Origin: Massilia kyonggiensis
GTDB lineage: Bacteria; Pseudomonadota; Gammaproteobacteria; Burkholderiales; Burkholderiaceae_D
DNA: 64,000 bases
Reading direction: 5' to 3'
Assembly: GCF_024756235.1 (NCBI RefSeq)
Contig: NZ_JANUGY010000005.1
Span: 62,001-126,000, forward strand
The notes beneath the pieces are model-generated. The model had not been told where the DNA came from. It made no database searches and saw only the letters and a program-made list of their open reading frames with translations. A program made the position numbers and the translations under genes. Of the stretch, positions 20,654-29,775 are shown one piece after another (position 1 is the first letter of the stretch; each line of letters starts with the position of its first letter).

Positions 20654-21925
20654 ATGAACGACCTGCGCATCAACGGCACCCGCCTGTGGAACTCCCTGAT
20701 GGAACTGGCGCAGATCGGCGCCACCGAGAAGGGCGGCGTGAAACGCCTCGCCCTGACGGACCTCGACCGCCAGGGCCGCGACCTCGTCGTGCAATGGGCT
20801 CAGGCCGAGGGCCTGGCCGTCACCGTGGACAAGATCGGCAACGTCTTCATGCGGCGCGAGGGATCGGACCCGAACCTGCCCCCGGTCGTCACGGGCAGCC
20901 ACATCGATACCCAGCCGACCGGCGGCAAGTTCGACGGCAACTACGGCGTGCTGGCCGGCCTCGAAGTCGTGCGTACGCTGAACGAACGGGGCATCCGCAC
21001 CGAGGCGCCGATCGAGGTCGCGTTCTGGACCAACGAGGAAGGCTCGCGCTTCGTGCCCGTGATGATGGGCTCCGGCGTGTTCTGCGGCGCGTTCAGCCTG
21101 GAGACGGCATATGCCGCGCGCGACGTCGACGGTAAATCCGTCGGCGAGGAACTCCAGAGGATCGGCTACCGGGGCGACGAAACGCCCGGCGACCACCCGA
21201 TCGGCGCCTACTTCGAGGCGCACATCGAACAGGGCCCCGTGCTCGAAGACGCGAACAAGGTCATCGGCGTCGTGCCCGCCGTGATGGGCCTGTCGTGGTA
21301 CGACTGCACGGTGACCGGCATGGAGGCGCACGCGGGTCCCACGCCAATGCATTTGCGGCGCGACGCGCTGCAGGTCGCGACGGCCATCATGCAGGAGACG
21401 GTGGCCATCGCCAACCGCTACCCGCCATACGGCCGCGGCACCGTGGGCATGGTCCAGGTATTCCCCAACAGCCGCAACGTGATCCCCGGCCAGGTCAAGT
21501 TCAGCATCGACCTGCGCAACGTCACCGACGATCTCCTGAACACGATGCACGGCGAGATCGAGGCGTTCGTCGAGCGCACGCGGCGCGAAACGGGGCTGGC
21601 CATCGACCTGCAGCGCGTGTCGTACTACCCGCCTTGCCCCTTCCACCCCGATTGCGTGGGCGCCGTGCGGGCGGCAACCGAGAAGCTGGGATATTCGACG
21701 ATGGACGTGGTGTCCGGCGCCGGCCACGACGCCATCTACGTCGCGCGGCTGGCGCCCGCCGGCATGATCTTCGTGCCGTGCAAGGACGGCATCAGCCATA
21801 ACGAGATCGAGGATGCGCAGCCCGGCCACCTGGAAGCCGGCTGCAACGTGCTGCTGCACGCGATGCTCGAGCGGGCCGGGATCGTTTCCACGTCAGCGGC
21901 CGGGGAGCTTGTTGCTCAAAAGTAA
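20654..21925 (+). CDS. N-carbamoyl-beta-alanine amidohydrolase (Zn-dependent M20 hydrolase)
   Basis: A 423-residue member of the AmaB/HyuC/beta-ureidopropionase group. Metal and active-site motifs GSHIDTQPTGGKFDGNYG, TNEEGSRF, YFEAHIEQGPVLE and SGAGHDAIYVA are present. It releases CO2, NH3 and beta-alanine (or beta-aminoisobutyrate) from the product of the preceding enzyme. The start was set at ATG 20654, 13 bases after the dihydropyrimidinase stop; the longer frame overlaps that gene. Last gene of the catabolic operon, with a hairpin across its stop. Confidence 0.93.
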   Translation: MNDLRINGTRLWNSLMELAQIGATEKGGVKRLALTDLDRQGRDLVVQWAQAEGLAVTVDKIGNVFMRREGSDPNLPPVVTGSHIDTQPTGGKFDGNYGVLAGLEVVRTLNERGIRTEAPIEVAFWTNEEGSRFVPVMMGSGVFCGAFSLETAYAARDVDGKSVGEELQRIGYRGDETPGDHPIGAYFEAHIEQGPVLEDANKVIGVVPAVMGLSWYDCTVTGMEAHAGPTPMHLRRDALQVATAIMQETVAIANRYPPYGRGTVGMVQVFPNSRNVIPGQVKFSIDLRNVTDDLLNTMHGEIEAFVERTRRETGLAIDLQRVSYYPPCPFHPDCVGAVRAATEKLGYSTMDVVSGAGHDAIYVARLAPAGMIFVPCKDGISHNEIEDAQPGHLEAGCNVLLHAMLERAGIVSTSAAGELVAQK

Positions 21926-21947
21926 CAAACTGCAATTTCTTGTTACT
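21921..21947 (+). terminator. Stem-loop across the end of the pyrimidine operon
   Basis: AGTAACAA, an 11-base loop and TTGTTACT form an 8-bp perfect stem that includes the stop codon of the amidohydrolase. The following bases are ATTCTGG, with no long T-run, so it could be a weak terminator or a transcript-stabilising 3' hairpin. Confidence 0.4.
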
Positions 21948-22023
21948 ATTCTGGCCGATTCCCGGCACCGGTAGCATACTGTGGACCGAAGCCGCCCGCC
22001 GGGCGGCATGCGTCTGACCGACG

Positions 22024-23994
22024 ATGCTGACCGGAACCTATGAAACCCCGCTCGTCCTGACTTCGATCCTCGTCGCGATCGTCGCGTCCTATTCCGCCCT
22101 CAGCCTGGCGGGCAGGGTGGCGGAAGCGACCGGGAGGACGAAATTCGCCTGGATGCTGGGCGGCGCGATCGCGATGGGATCCGGGATCTGGGCCATGCAC
22201 TTCGTCGGGATGCTGGCATTCCGCCTGCCGATCCCGATCGCCTTCGACGTCCCCATCACCCTTGTCTCGCTCGTGCTGCCGATCGCCGCGTCCGGCCTCG
22301 CGCTGTGGCAGGTGGGCCGCGCGAACCTGGGTCCGGTGCGCCTGGGCGTCAGCGCCATCATCATGGGCGTGGGCATCAATGCGATGCACTACACGGGCAT
22401 GGCCGCCATGCGCATGCAGCCGGGGATCGTGTACGACCCGCTGCTGTTCGCGCTGTCCGTGCTGATCGCCGTGGGCGCGTCGGCGCTGGCGCTGTGGATC
22501 GCGTTCCGGCTGCGCCGCAGCACGCCGGACGTGTGGGTGCCGCGCATCGGCGCCGCCGTCGTGATGGGCTTTGCTATCGTCGGCATGCATTACACGGGCA
22601 TGGCGGCCGCGAACTTCCCGGCCGACAGCGTGTGCATGGCCGCGCGTGTCGGCGTGCACCGCGACAGCCTCGCGACGCTCGTCGTGCTGGCCACGTTCTG
22701 CGTGCTGGGCCTGGCCCTCATCGCGTCCGTGTTCGACGCCCGGCTGGAAGCGAATGCGCGCATCCTCGCGATGTCGCAGGCGACGGCGGCCGAGCGCCAG
22801 CAGCTGCTGGAACGCGAGCGCATCGCGCGCGACGAGGCCGAACGCCTGTCCGCATTGAAGGACGAATTCCTCGCCACCCTGTCGCACGAGCTGCGCACGC
22901 CGCTGAACGCGATCCTCGGCTGGGCCGGCATGCTGCAGCGGGGCGTGAAGGACGAGGCGACCATGAAACGGGCGCTGGAGACGATCGAACGCAACGCGCG
23001 CGCCCAGGGCAAGCTGATCGACGACCTGCTCGACATGAGCCGCATCATTTCCGGCACCGTGCGGCTGGACGTGCAGACGGTCGACCCGTCCCGCATCATC
23101 GAGGCGGCGCTGGGCACCGTGCACCCGGCCGCCGCGGCCAAGATGATCGCGCTGCGCGCCGACCTGGGGCGCGAACCGGGCACCTTGCCGTTCGAGGTCC
23201 GCGCCGATCCGGGCCGGCTGCAGCAGGTGCTGTGGAACCTGCTGGCGAACGCGGTCAAGTTCACGCCGTCGGGCGGCACCGTGCAGGTGCTGCTGGGCCG
23301 TGACGGCAACGACGCCGTGATCCGCGTGATCGATTCGGGCATCGGCATCGCCCCGGATTTCCTGCCCTATGTGTTCGACCGCTTCCGCCAGCAGGACGCG
23401 TCGATCTCGCGCCAGCACGGCGGCCTGGGCCTGGGGTTGTCGATCGCGCGGCAGCTCGTCGAACTGCACGGCGGGACGATCGCCGTGGACAGCGCGGGTG
23501 CCCACACGGGCACCACGTTTACGGTGCGCCTGCCGCTGGCGCGCCCGAGCGCCGTCACGGTGGCCGGCACGGGCGTGCGCCCGGCAATGCAGTCCGACGA
23601 CCTGGCCGACCTGTCCGGCGTGCGGGTGCTGGTGATCGACGACGCGCCGGATACGCTCGACGTGCTGGAACAGATCCTGTCGTACAGCGGCGCCGCCACG
23701 ATGACGGCGCCGGGGGCGGGCGCCGCGCTGGCGCTGCTGGAGCGCGAGGTGCCGGACGTGATCGTCAGCGACGTGGGCATGCCCGAAGTCGACGGCTTCG
23801 AACTGATGCGGCGCATCCGCCGGCGCGCGGCCACGGCGGACATTCCCGCCATCGCGCTGACGGCATTCACGCGCCAGGACGACCGCGCCAAGGCGCTGCA
23901 GGCCGGCTTTACGGATTATCTCGCCAAGCCCGTGGAGCCGGCGGCACTGGCAGCCGCGATCCGGCGCGCGGTCGCCACCGCGCGCGAGGTGTAA
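22024..23994 (+). CDS. MHYT-domain hybrid sensor histidine kinase/response regulator
   Basis: A 656-residue membrane kinase. Residues 1-235 contain seven hydrophobic segments with the MHYT motif (WAMHFVGM, NAMHYTGMAAMRM, VGMHYTGMAAANF), proposed to sense gases through a bound metal. A coiled linker leads to HisKA (SHELRTPLN, His about 288), a HATPase domain (NLLANAVKFTPSGG, GLGLGLSIARQLVELHGG) and a C-terminal receiver (VLVIDDAPDT, acceptor Asp about 583 in VSDVGMPE, Lys in YLAKPVE). No separate output gene is adjacent. Its stop is ten bases from that of the convergent ammonium transporter. Confidence 0.92.
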   Translation: MLTGTYETPLVLTSILVAIVASYSALSLAGRVAEATGRTKFAWMLGGAIAMGSGIWAMHFVGMLAFRLPIPIAFDVPITLVSLVLPIAASGLALWQVGRANLGPVRLGVSAIIMGVGINAMHYTGMAAMRMQPGIVYDPLLFALSVLIAVGASALALWIAFRLRRSTPDVWVPRIGAAVVMGFAIVGMHYTGMAAANFPADSVCMAARVGVHRDSLATLVVLATFCVLGLALIASVFDARLEANARILAMSQATAAERQQLLERERIARDEAERLSALKDEFLATLSHELRTPLNAILGWAGMLQRGVKDEATMKRALETIERNARAQGKLIDDLLDMSRIISGTVRLDVQTVDPSRIIEAALGTVHPAAAAKMIALRADLGREPGTLPFEVRADPGRLQQVLWNLLANAVKFTPSGGTVQVLLGRDGNDAVIRVIDSGIGIAPDFLPYVFDRFRQQDASISRQHGGLGLGLSIARQLVELHGGTIAVDSAGAHTGTTFTVRLPLARPSAVTVAGTGVRPAMQSDDLADLSGVRVLVIDDAPDTLDVLEQILSYSGAATMTAPGAGAALALLEREVPDVIVSDVGMPEVDGFELMRRIRRRAATADIPAIALTAFTRQDDRAKALQAGFTDYLAKPVEPAALAAAIRRAVATAREV

Positions 23995-24003
23995 GCTTAC
24001 CTG

Positions 24004-25209
24004 TTACTGGAACGTGGTCTCGCGTTCCGGCGTGGCGCTGATGCGGTGGATGGCCAGGTCGGCGCCGTCGAATTCCTGCTCGGCGTCCAGGCGCAGCCCG
24101 ACGGTGGCCTTCAATAATCCATAGACGATGATGCCGCCGATGCCGGCGATGGCCACGCCCAGCAGGGTGCCGATGATCTGCGACGCGAGCGACACGCCGC
24201 CCAGTCCCCCCAGCGCCTGGCTGCCGAAGATGCCGGCCGCGATGCCGCCCCACGCGCCGCACAGGCCGTGCAGGGGCCACACGCCCAGCACGTCGTCGAT
24301 CTTCCAGCGGTTCTGCGCCAGCGTGAACATCACGACGAAGATCGCGCCCGCGATCGCGCCCGTCACGAGGGCGCCCATCGGGTGCATCAGGTCCGAGCCC
24401 GCGCACACGGCGACGAGGCCGGCCAGCGGGCCGTTGTAGACGAAGCCCGGGTCGTTCTTGCCCAGCACGAAGGCGATCAAGGTGCCGCCCGTGAGGGCCA
24501 TCAGCGAGTTGACGGCGACGAGGCCGTTCATCTTGTCCAGCGTCTGCGCGCTCATCACGTTGAAGCCGAACCAGCCGACGGTGAGGATCCAGGCGCCCAG
24601 CGCAAGGAACGGGATGTTCGACGGCGGGTGCGCCGAGATGCGGCCATCTTTGGTGTAGCGGCCGCGGCGCGCGCCCAGCAGCAGCACGGCCGGCAGCGCG
24701 GCCCAGCCGCCGACGGCATGCACGACGACGGAGCCGGCGAAGTCGTGGAACGATGCGCCGAAGCTGGATGCCAGCCAGTCCTGGATGCCGAAGCGGTTGT
24801 TCCAGGCGATGCCTTCGAACAGCGGGTAGACGAGGCCCACGAGCAGGGCGGTCGCGGCCATCTGCGGATGGAACTTGGCGCGTTCGGCGATGCCGCCCGA
24901 GATGATGGCGGGGATCGCGGCGGCGAACGTCAGCAGGAAGAAGAACTTCACCAGTTCGTAGCCGTTCTTGGCGACGAGGGTGCTCGTGGCGCCCATGAAG
25001 TGGATGCCGTAGGCGATGCCGTAGCCGACGAAGAAATAGGCGATGGTGGAGACGGCGAAGTCGATCAGGATTTTCACCAGCGCGTTGACCTGGTTCTTGC
25101 GGCGTACCGTGCCCAGTTCCAGGAAGGCGAAGCCGGCGTGCATCGCCAGGATCATGATCCCGCCGAGCAAGATGAAGAGCGCGTCCGCTCCGCTTTTGAA
25201 TGCATCCAT
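24004..25209 (-). CDS. amt: Ammonium transporter
   Basis: A 401-residue Amt protein with eleven predicted membrane segments. Family landmarks include FAGSVVVHAVGGWAALPA with the first pore His, GWFGFNV and PLHGLCGAWGG with the second pore His. It starts MDAFKSGADALFILLGG after GGAG; a longer upstream frame without support was rejected. No glnK lies beside it. A sigma-54 promoter match and an NtrC-like dyad precede it, so nitrogen-limitation control is expected. Confidence 0.95.
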   Translation of the reverse strand: MDAFKSGADALFILLGGIMILAMHAGFAFLELGTVRRKNQVNALVKILIDFAVSTIAYFFVGYGIAYGIHFMGATSTLVAKNGYELVKFFFLLTFAAAIPAIISGGIAERAKFHPQMAATALLVGLVYPLFEGIAWNNRFGIQDWLASSFGASFHDFAGSVVVHAVGGWAALPAVLLLGARRGRYTKDGRISAHPPSNIPFLALGAWILTVGWFGFNVMSAQTLDKMNGLVAVNSLMALTGGTLIAFVLGKNDPGFVYNGPLAGLVAVCAGSDLMHPMGALVTGAIAGAIFVVMFTLAQNRWKIDDVLGVWPLHGLCGAWGGIAAGIFGSQALGGLGGVSLASQIIGTLLGVAIAGIGGIIVYGLLKATVGLRLDAEQEFDGADLAIHRISATPERETTFQ

Positions 25210-25222
25210 GCGTACTCCAAAA

Positions 25223-25248
25223 AAGTGCAAGTTGGTCTGATTGCACTT
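25223..25248. repeat. 8-10-8 inverted repeat at the amt transcript start
   Basis: AAGTGCAA and TTGCACTT flank ten bases. The dyad spans the transcription start predicted from the sigma-54 element and ends 14 bases before the amt start codon. It could be an operator or a leader hairpin. Confidence 0.5.
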
Positions 25249-25255
25249 CTTGATA

Positions 25256-25270
25256 GCAATAAACGTTCCA
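25256..25270 (-). promoter_or_regulatory. Sigma-54 promoter of amt
   Basis: On the minus strand TGGAACG-TTTA-TTGC matches the -24/-12 consensus TGGCACG-N4-TTGC with a single mismatch and exact spacing. The predicted transcript starts about 35 bases before the amt ATG. Confidence 0.75.
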
Positions 25271-25333
25271 ATTTGGTGAAGAGGCGCACTTCCAGTGGGC
25301 ATGCCGGATGGGTTGCCCCGCAAGCGTGCACAA

Positions 25334-25348
25334 GCACTGTTGCGGTGC
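25334..25348. promoter_or_regulatory. NtrC-type binding site upstream of amt
   Basis: GCAC-N7-GTGC (GCACTGTTGCGGTGC) has the half-sites and spacing of the NtrC enhancer consensus. It lies about 65-80 bases upstream of the sigma-54 element. An extra overlapping GTGC half-site at 25326-25329 could support cooperative binding. Confidence 0.6.
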
Positions 25349-25429
25349 GTATTTGCGCCAAAATGGGGAGGTGTGGTCGATCCGGCAATCGTAGTATGCT
25401 GTCAAGCAATAACCTCACAAAGGAGACCC

Positions 25430-27235
25430 ATGAATCGCACGATGACCGCCGCCATCCTCGCGGCTTTGCTGTCGGCCGGCGCACCCATCCTGTCCGCCCA
25501 CGCCGCCACGACCACCGTATCCGCATCGTCCGCTGAACGCCAGGTCGACCGCGTCGCAGCCCGCTTCTACGATGCGCGCGCCCGGTTCGACCCCCTGCTG
25601 TACGCGACCGCGAACGGCGACGGCCGCTACGACGACCAGATCGGCATGGCGATCGACCCGAAGGTCCGCGCCCGCTACTTCGCGCAGAACCACAAGCTGC
25701 TGGACGACCTGCAGAAGATCGACAAGACGCAGCTGTCGGACAAAGCGCGCCTGAACTACGACATCCTTGCCTTCGAGATCCGCGCCCAGCTCGACCTCGC
25801 GCGCTTCCCCGAGCACCTGCTGCCGCTGAACCACTTCGACAACATCCCGAGCAACCTGGCCAATTACGCGAGCGGCACGGGCTCGCAGCCGCTGGCGACC
25901 CCGCCCCAGTACCGCGCGTACCTGTCGCGCCTGGAGCAGCTGCCGGCATGGATCGACCAGGCCATCGCCAACATGAAGGAAGGCGTGAAAAAGGGCGTCG
26001 TGCAGCCGAAGGCGATCACGGCCAAGATGCTGCCGCAGTTCCGCCAGCTGGCCGCGACCGATCCGGAAGCGAGCATCTTCTACACGCCGATCCGGAACCT
26101 GCCGGCCGGTTTCTCCGACGCCGATAAAAAATCGCTCACGGCCGGCTACCGCCAGGCCGCGCAAAAGATCGACGCCGCGCTCGCACGCCTGAACACGTAC
26201 CTCGAGAAGGATTACCTGCCCGCGGGCCGCACGACGGCCGGCTATGGCGCGCTGCCGGACGGCGCCGCGTGGTACCAGGCCCGCATCCGCAACAACACGA
26301 ACCTCGACCTGACGCCGGCCGAGATCCACGCGCTGGGCGAGAAGGAAGTGGCGCGCATCCAGCAGCAGATGGCGACGCTGGCGCCGAAGCTGGGCTACGA
26401 CGGCCCGTTGAAAACCTTCCCGCAATGGGTGGCCGCGCAGCCGCGCTTCAAGCCGTTCAGGACCGACCAGGAAGTGCTGGACCGCTACCGCGCCATCTAC
26501 GGCGTCGTCGAAGCGAAGCTGCCGCAGTATTTCAGCCTGCTGCCGAAGGCGAAGCTGGACATCCAGCTGGAGCCCGAACTGACGCGCGCCACGGCGTCGG
26601 ACCACTACACGCCGGTCGCCGCCGACGGTTCGCATCCGGGTGTGTTCTGGGCCGTCGTCAACGACCCGAAGGAGTACAGCACGGTCGGCATGACGAGCCT
26701 GTTGCTGCACGAAGGCGTGCCGGGGCACCACCTGCACGCGGCGCTGCTGAAGGAGCTGCCGCTGCCGGACTTCCGCAAGTTCTTCACGGAGCACCCGAGC
26801 GCCGCCGCGTACACGGAAGGCTGGGCGCTGTACTGCGAGACGCTGGGCCGCGATTTCGGCCTGTACGACGACCCGTCCGCGTACTACGGCCACCTGAACG
26901 ACGAACTGCTGCGCGCCGTGCGCCTCGTCGTCGACACGGGCATGCACGCGCAGGGCTGGTCGCGCGAGCAGGCGGTCAAGTACATGATGGACAACCTGGG
27001 CTACAACGAGGCGCGCGCATCGAACCAGATCGAGCGCTACATGGTGTGGCCGGGCCAGGCGCTGGCGTACAAGGTGGGCGCGCTGAAGATCCTCGACCTG
27101 CGCGCGCGGGCGCAGAAGGAACTGGGACCGAAGTTCACCTTCGCGAAATTCCACGAGGTGGTGCTGGGGGATGGGACGCTGCCGTTGCCGATCCTGCAGG
27201 CGCAGGTGGAGAAGTGGATCGCGGCCGGAAAATGA
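25430..27235 (+). CDS. DUF885 family secreted zinc metallopeptidase-like protein
   Basis: A 601-residue protein with a signal peptide (MNRTMTAAILAALLSAGAPILSAHA, cleavage after AHA). The DUF885 domain fills the rest. LLLHEGVPGHHLHAALL is a gluzincin-like HExxxGHH motif and AYTEGWALYCETLG supplies a likely third metal ligand. The family is thought to contain peptidases; the substrate is unknown. AAAGGAGAC precedes the chosen ATG. The protein should be periplasmic. It is divergent from amt with 220 bases between. Confidence 0.85.
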   Translation: MNRTMTAAILAALLSAGAPILSAHAATTTVSASSAERQVDRVAARFYDARARFDPLLYATANGDGRYDDQIGMAIDPKVRARYFAQNHKLLDDLQKIDKTQLSDKARLNYDILAFEIRAQLDLARFPEHLLPLNHFDNIPSNLANYASGTGSQPLATPPQYRAYLSRLEQLPAWIDQAIANMKEGVKKGVVQPKAITAKMLPQFRQLAATDPEASIFYTPIRNLPAGFSDADKKSLTAGYRQAAQKIDAALARLNTYLEKDYLPAGRTTAGYGALPDGAAWYQARIRNNTNLDLTPAEIHALGEKEVARIQQQMATLAPKLGYDGPLKTFPQWVAAQPRFKPFRTDQEVLDRYRAIYGVVEAKLPQYFSLLPKAKLDIQLEPELTRATASDHYTPVAADGSHPGVFWAVVNDPKEYSTVGMTSLLLHEGVPGHHLHAALLKELPLPDFRKFFTEHPSAAAYTEGWALYCETLGRDFGLYDDPSAYYGHLNDELLRAVRLVVDTGMHAQGWSREQAVKYMMDNLGYNEARASNQIERYMVWPGQALAYKVGALKILDLRARAQKELGPKFTFAKFHEVVLGDGTLPLPILQAQVEKWIAAGK

Positions 27236-27260
27236 CCTGAGCATTACGGTGCGTGCACAG

Positions 27261-27291
27261 TGTGCGCAAGCGTACATATCGCTTGCGCACA
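27261..27291. promoter_or_regulatory. Perfect 12-7-12 inverted repeat before the NRAMP-related gene
   Basis: TGTGCGCAAGCG and CGCTTGCGCACA flank TACATAT. The repeat begins 25 bases after the DUF885 stop and ends 7 bases before the first ATG of the transporter. Its length and position suggest a repressor operator. It lacks a T-run that would make it an intrinsic terminator. Confidence 0.6.
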
Positions 27292-27301
27292 TGAGTGCAT
27301 G

Positions 27302-28600
27302 ATGGTCTTCATGGAATCCGAAGAGACCACCATCGTGCCCCCGTCGCCGGAGGCCTCGACCTGGCTGTCGAAGCTGGGGCCGGGCCTGATCACCGGCGCG
27401 GCCGACGACGACCCGAGCGGCATCGCCACGTATTCGCAGGCCGGCGCCCAGTTCGGGTTCAACCTGCTGTGGACGCTGCTGCTGACGTATCCGCTGATGG
27501 CCGCCATCCAGGTCATCAGCGCCCACATCGGCCGCGTGACGGGGCGCGGGCTCGCCACCAACCTGCAGCGCTATGCGCCGCGCCGGGTCGTGTGGGGCAT
27601 CGTGGGCCTGCTGCTCGTCGCGAACGTCATCAACATCGCGGCCGACGTGGCGGCGATGGGCGAGGCGATGTCGCTCGTCGCGCCCGGCCGGCCGCTGTGG
27701 TACGCCGTCGGCTTCGGCGTGCTGTCCGTGCTGCTGCAGGTCTTCATCCCTTACCAGCGCTACGTGAACCTGCTCAAGTGGCTCACGCTCGTGCTGCTCG
27801 CGTACGTGGCCACGGTGTTCGTCGTCCGCGTGCCGTGGGACGTCGTGCTGACGACGACCGTGTGGCCGCACATCGCATGGAACAAGGACTACCTGACCAC
27901 CATCGTCGCCGTGTTCGGCACGACGATCAGTCCCTACCTGTTCTTCTGGCAGGCGTCGCAGGAAGTCGAAGAGCTGCGTGCCGACGATGCCGCGGCGCCG
28001 CTGCGGCGCGCGCCCGACCAGGCCAGGCGCCAGTTCAGCCGCATCCGCTTCGACACGCTGGTGGGCATGGCCGTGTCGAACGGCGTCGCATTCTTCATCA
28101 TGCTCACCACCGCCGCCACCCTGCACGCGCAGGGCGTGCACGACATCCAGTCGTCGGCGCAGGCCGCATCGGCCTTAAAACCTGTCGCGGGCGAACTCGC
28201 GTTCGTCCTGTTCGCGCTCGGCATCGTGGGCACGGGCCTGCTCGCGATCCCCGTGCTGGCCGGTTCCGCCGCGTATGCGATGGCCGGCACGTTCCACTGG
28301 AAGAGCAGCCTGGGCGCCGAATTCTCTGCCGCGCGCAAGTTCTACGGCATCATCATCGTCGCCACGCTGGCGGGCGTCGGCATCAACTTCATGCCGATCG
28401 ATCCGATCAAGGCGCTGTACTGGAGCGCGGTGCTGAACGGCGTCATCGCCGTGCCCGTGATGGCGATCATGATGCTGGTCGCATCGAGCCCGCGCATCAT
28501 GGGCAACCTGACGATCGCGCCGCGCCTGCGCGCCATGGGCTGGCTGTGCACCGGCGTCATGGCGGCGGCGACGGTCGCCATGTTCGCGTCCTTCGTCTGA
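27302..28600 (+). CDS. NRAMP-related divalent metal transporter
   Basis: An approximately 432-residue protein with about eleven hydrophobic segments. The first core segment reads GPGLITGAADDDPSGIATYSQAG, that is DPSG where canonical Mn/Fe NRAMPs have DPGN. ANVINIAADVAAMGEAM lies where the canonical Met-containing segment is expected. These changes place it in a divergent NRAMP branch, some of whose members move Mg2+ rather than Mn2+; the metal cannot be assigned here. The start is uncertain: ATGs at 27299, 27302 and 27311, none with a clear ribosome site, and the GTG at 27260 falls in the inverted repeat. Stop is three bases from the convergent lipoprotein stop. Confidence 0.85.
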   Translation: MVFMESEETTIVPPSPEASTWLSKLGPGLITGAADDDPSGIATYSQAGAQFGFNLLWTLLLTYPLMAAIQVISAHIGRVTGRGLATNLQRYAPRRVVWGIVGLLLVANVINIAADVAAMGEAMSLVAPGRPLWYAVGFGVLSVLLQVFIPYQRYVNLLKWLTLVLLAYVATVFVVRVPWDVVLTTTVWPHIAWNKDYLTTIVAVFGTTISPYLFFWQASQEVEELRADDAAAPLRRAPDQARRQFSRIRFDTLVGMAVSNGVAFFIMLTTAATLHAQGVHDIQSSAQAASALKPVAGELAFVLFALGIVGTGLLAIPVLAGSAAYAMAGTFHWKSSLGAEFSAARKFYGIIIVATLAGVGINFMPIDPIKALYWSAVLNGVIAVPVMAIMMLVASSPRIMGNLTIAPRLRAMGWLCTGVMAAATVAMFASFV

Positions 28601-28603
28601 TGG

Positions 28604-29701
28604 TCACTGCATGTCGATCCTCCCGTAGATGCCGTGCGTCTCGTCGTTCGGCCCCGCCGTGTAGAACAGCGTGTTCGTGGGCTGGTTCTGCACGCCGTTG
28701 CCGAACGCGATGCCCCACAGGCCGTCGATGACGATGGGCGTGCGGTCGGCCTTCGACAGGGTCCCGACGAATGCACCGTTGGACGGGTTGTACGCATTGA
28801 TCTTGCCGTCGCCGAAGTTCGCGACGAGCACCGCATTGCTGAAGTCCCCGAAGTTTGCCGGCGCCAGCGCGATACCCCACGGCGCATTCAGCGCGCCGCC
28901 CGCCGCCAGCCGGTGCAGGAAGACGCCGCCCGTGTCGTACACGTCGACGACGCCCAGCCCCGCGCCCTTGACCTCGTCGTTGCCGCCCGTCTCGCGCTGC
29001 GCATACGCCACGTAGATGCGGTCGCCGATGGCCTGGATGCCGAACGGTCCGTAGCCCGCCGGCAGGTTCGGATCGGTGAAGCCGCCCGGCAGCGTGGCTT
29101 TCTGGAAGCTGGCGTTGTAGACGTCGATGCGGTTGTTGCGGAAGTCGGCCGCGTACAGGTAGTTGGCGCCCGAGAACGCGGCGATGGCGAGGCCTTTATA
29201 AACCGCGCTGCCGCCCGTGTCGACGGCCGTCACGGCGTTCGTGCGATTCACTGCCGGCGACCAGCCCGAGACCGTCCCCGTCTCGCCCACGAAGATGAAC
29301 GGGCTGCCGCCCGTGACGCCGTTCTGCGTGACCTTGAAGTCCTGGCTGCCGTTGTAGACGATGCCGGTAACGCCCGCGGGCACCGCGACGACGAGCGTCT
29401 GCGGCACGCCGTTGCCGTCGTACAGCGTCGACGTCGCCGTGCCGTTGTTGGCGACCCAGACGAACGCCGTCGGGTTGAATGCGATGCCCCACGCGTTGAC
29501 GAGGTGGGTGTCGGTGTGGGCCGCGCCGCTGGACTGGTCGGTGACGAGGGCCGTGGTGGTGAACGCGCAAGTGATCACGGGAGGCATCGTGACGGGTGGT
29601 GGGGTCATCGGGCGGTCGTCGCCGCCGCCGCAGGCCACGACGGCTGCACCGAGGGCGATGCCGCACAGGAGGCGCACGGCCGGATTCGATTGCAGGTTCA
29701 T
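28604..29701 (-). CDS. TIGR03118-like beta-propeller lipoprotein
   Basis: A 365-residue exported protein. The signal peptide ends in a lipobox (GAAVVAC followed by GGG), so the mature protein is probably a lipoprotein starting at Cys 24. Repeated units such as LVNAWGIAFNPTAFVWVANNGTATSTLYDG, ANYLYAADFRNNRIDVYNA and VLVANFGDGKINAYNPSNGAFVG are NHL-like blades. The pattern matches the TIGR03118 family as I remember it, of unknown function. It is separated by 74 bases from the next upstream gene, the porin, with no obvious operon link. Confidence 0.8.
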   Translation of the reverse strand: MNLQSNPAVRLLCGIALGAAVVACGGGDDRPMTPPPVTMPPVITCAFTTTALVTDQSSGAAHTDTHLVNAWGIAFNPTAFVWVANNGTATSTLYDGNGVPQTLVVAVPAGVTGIVYNGSQDFKVTQNGVTGGSPFIFVGETGTVSGWSPAVNRTNAVTAVDTGGSAVYKGLAIAAFSGANYLYAADFRNNRIDVYNASFQKATLPGGFTDPNLPAGYGPFGIQAIGDRIYVAYAQRETGGNDEVKGAGLGVVDVYDTGGVFLHRLAAGGALNAPWGIALAPANFGDFSNAVLVANFGDGKINAYNPSNGAFVGTLSKADRTPIVIDGLWGIAFGNGVQNQPTNTLFYTAGPNDETHGIYGRIDMQ

Positions 29702-29775
29702 GATTGCACCTCTGATGGAAGGGACGACGTGAATGCCCCCTCGCGCGTGCAAGGTTCAATCGGAACGCGGTATTT

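Noticed and set aside
25415..28141. 908-residue minus-strand frame over the DUF885 and NRAMP-related genes
   Set aside because: Composition typical of antisense frames in high-GC DNA; it spans two unrelated real genes.
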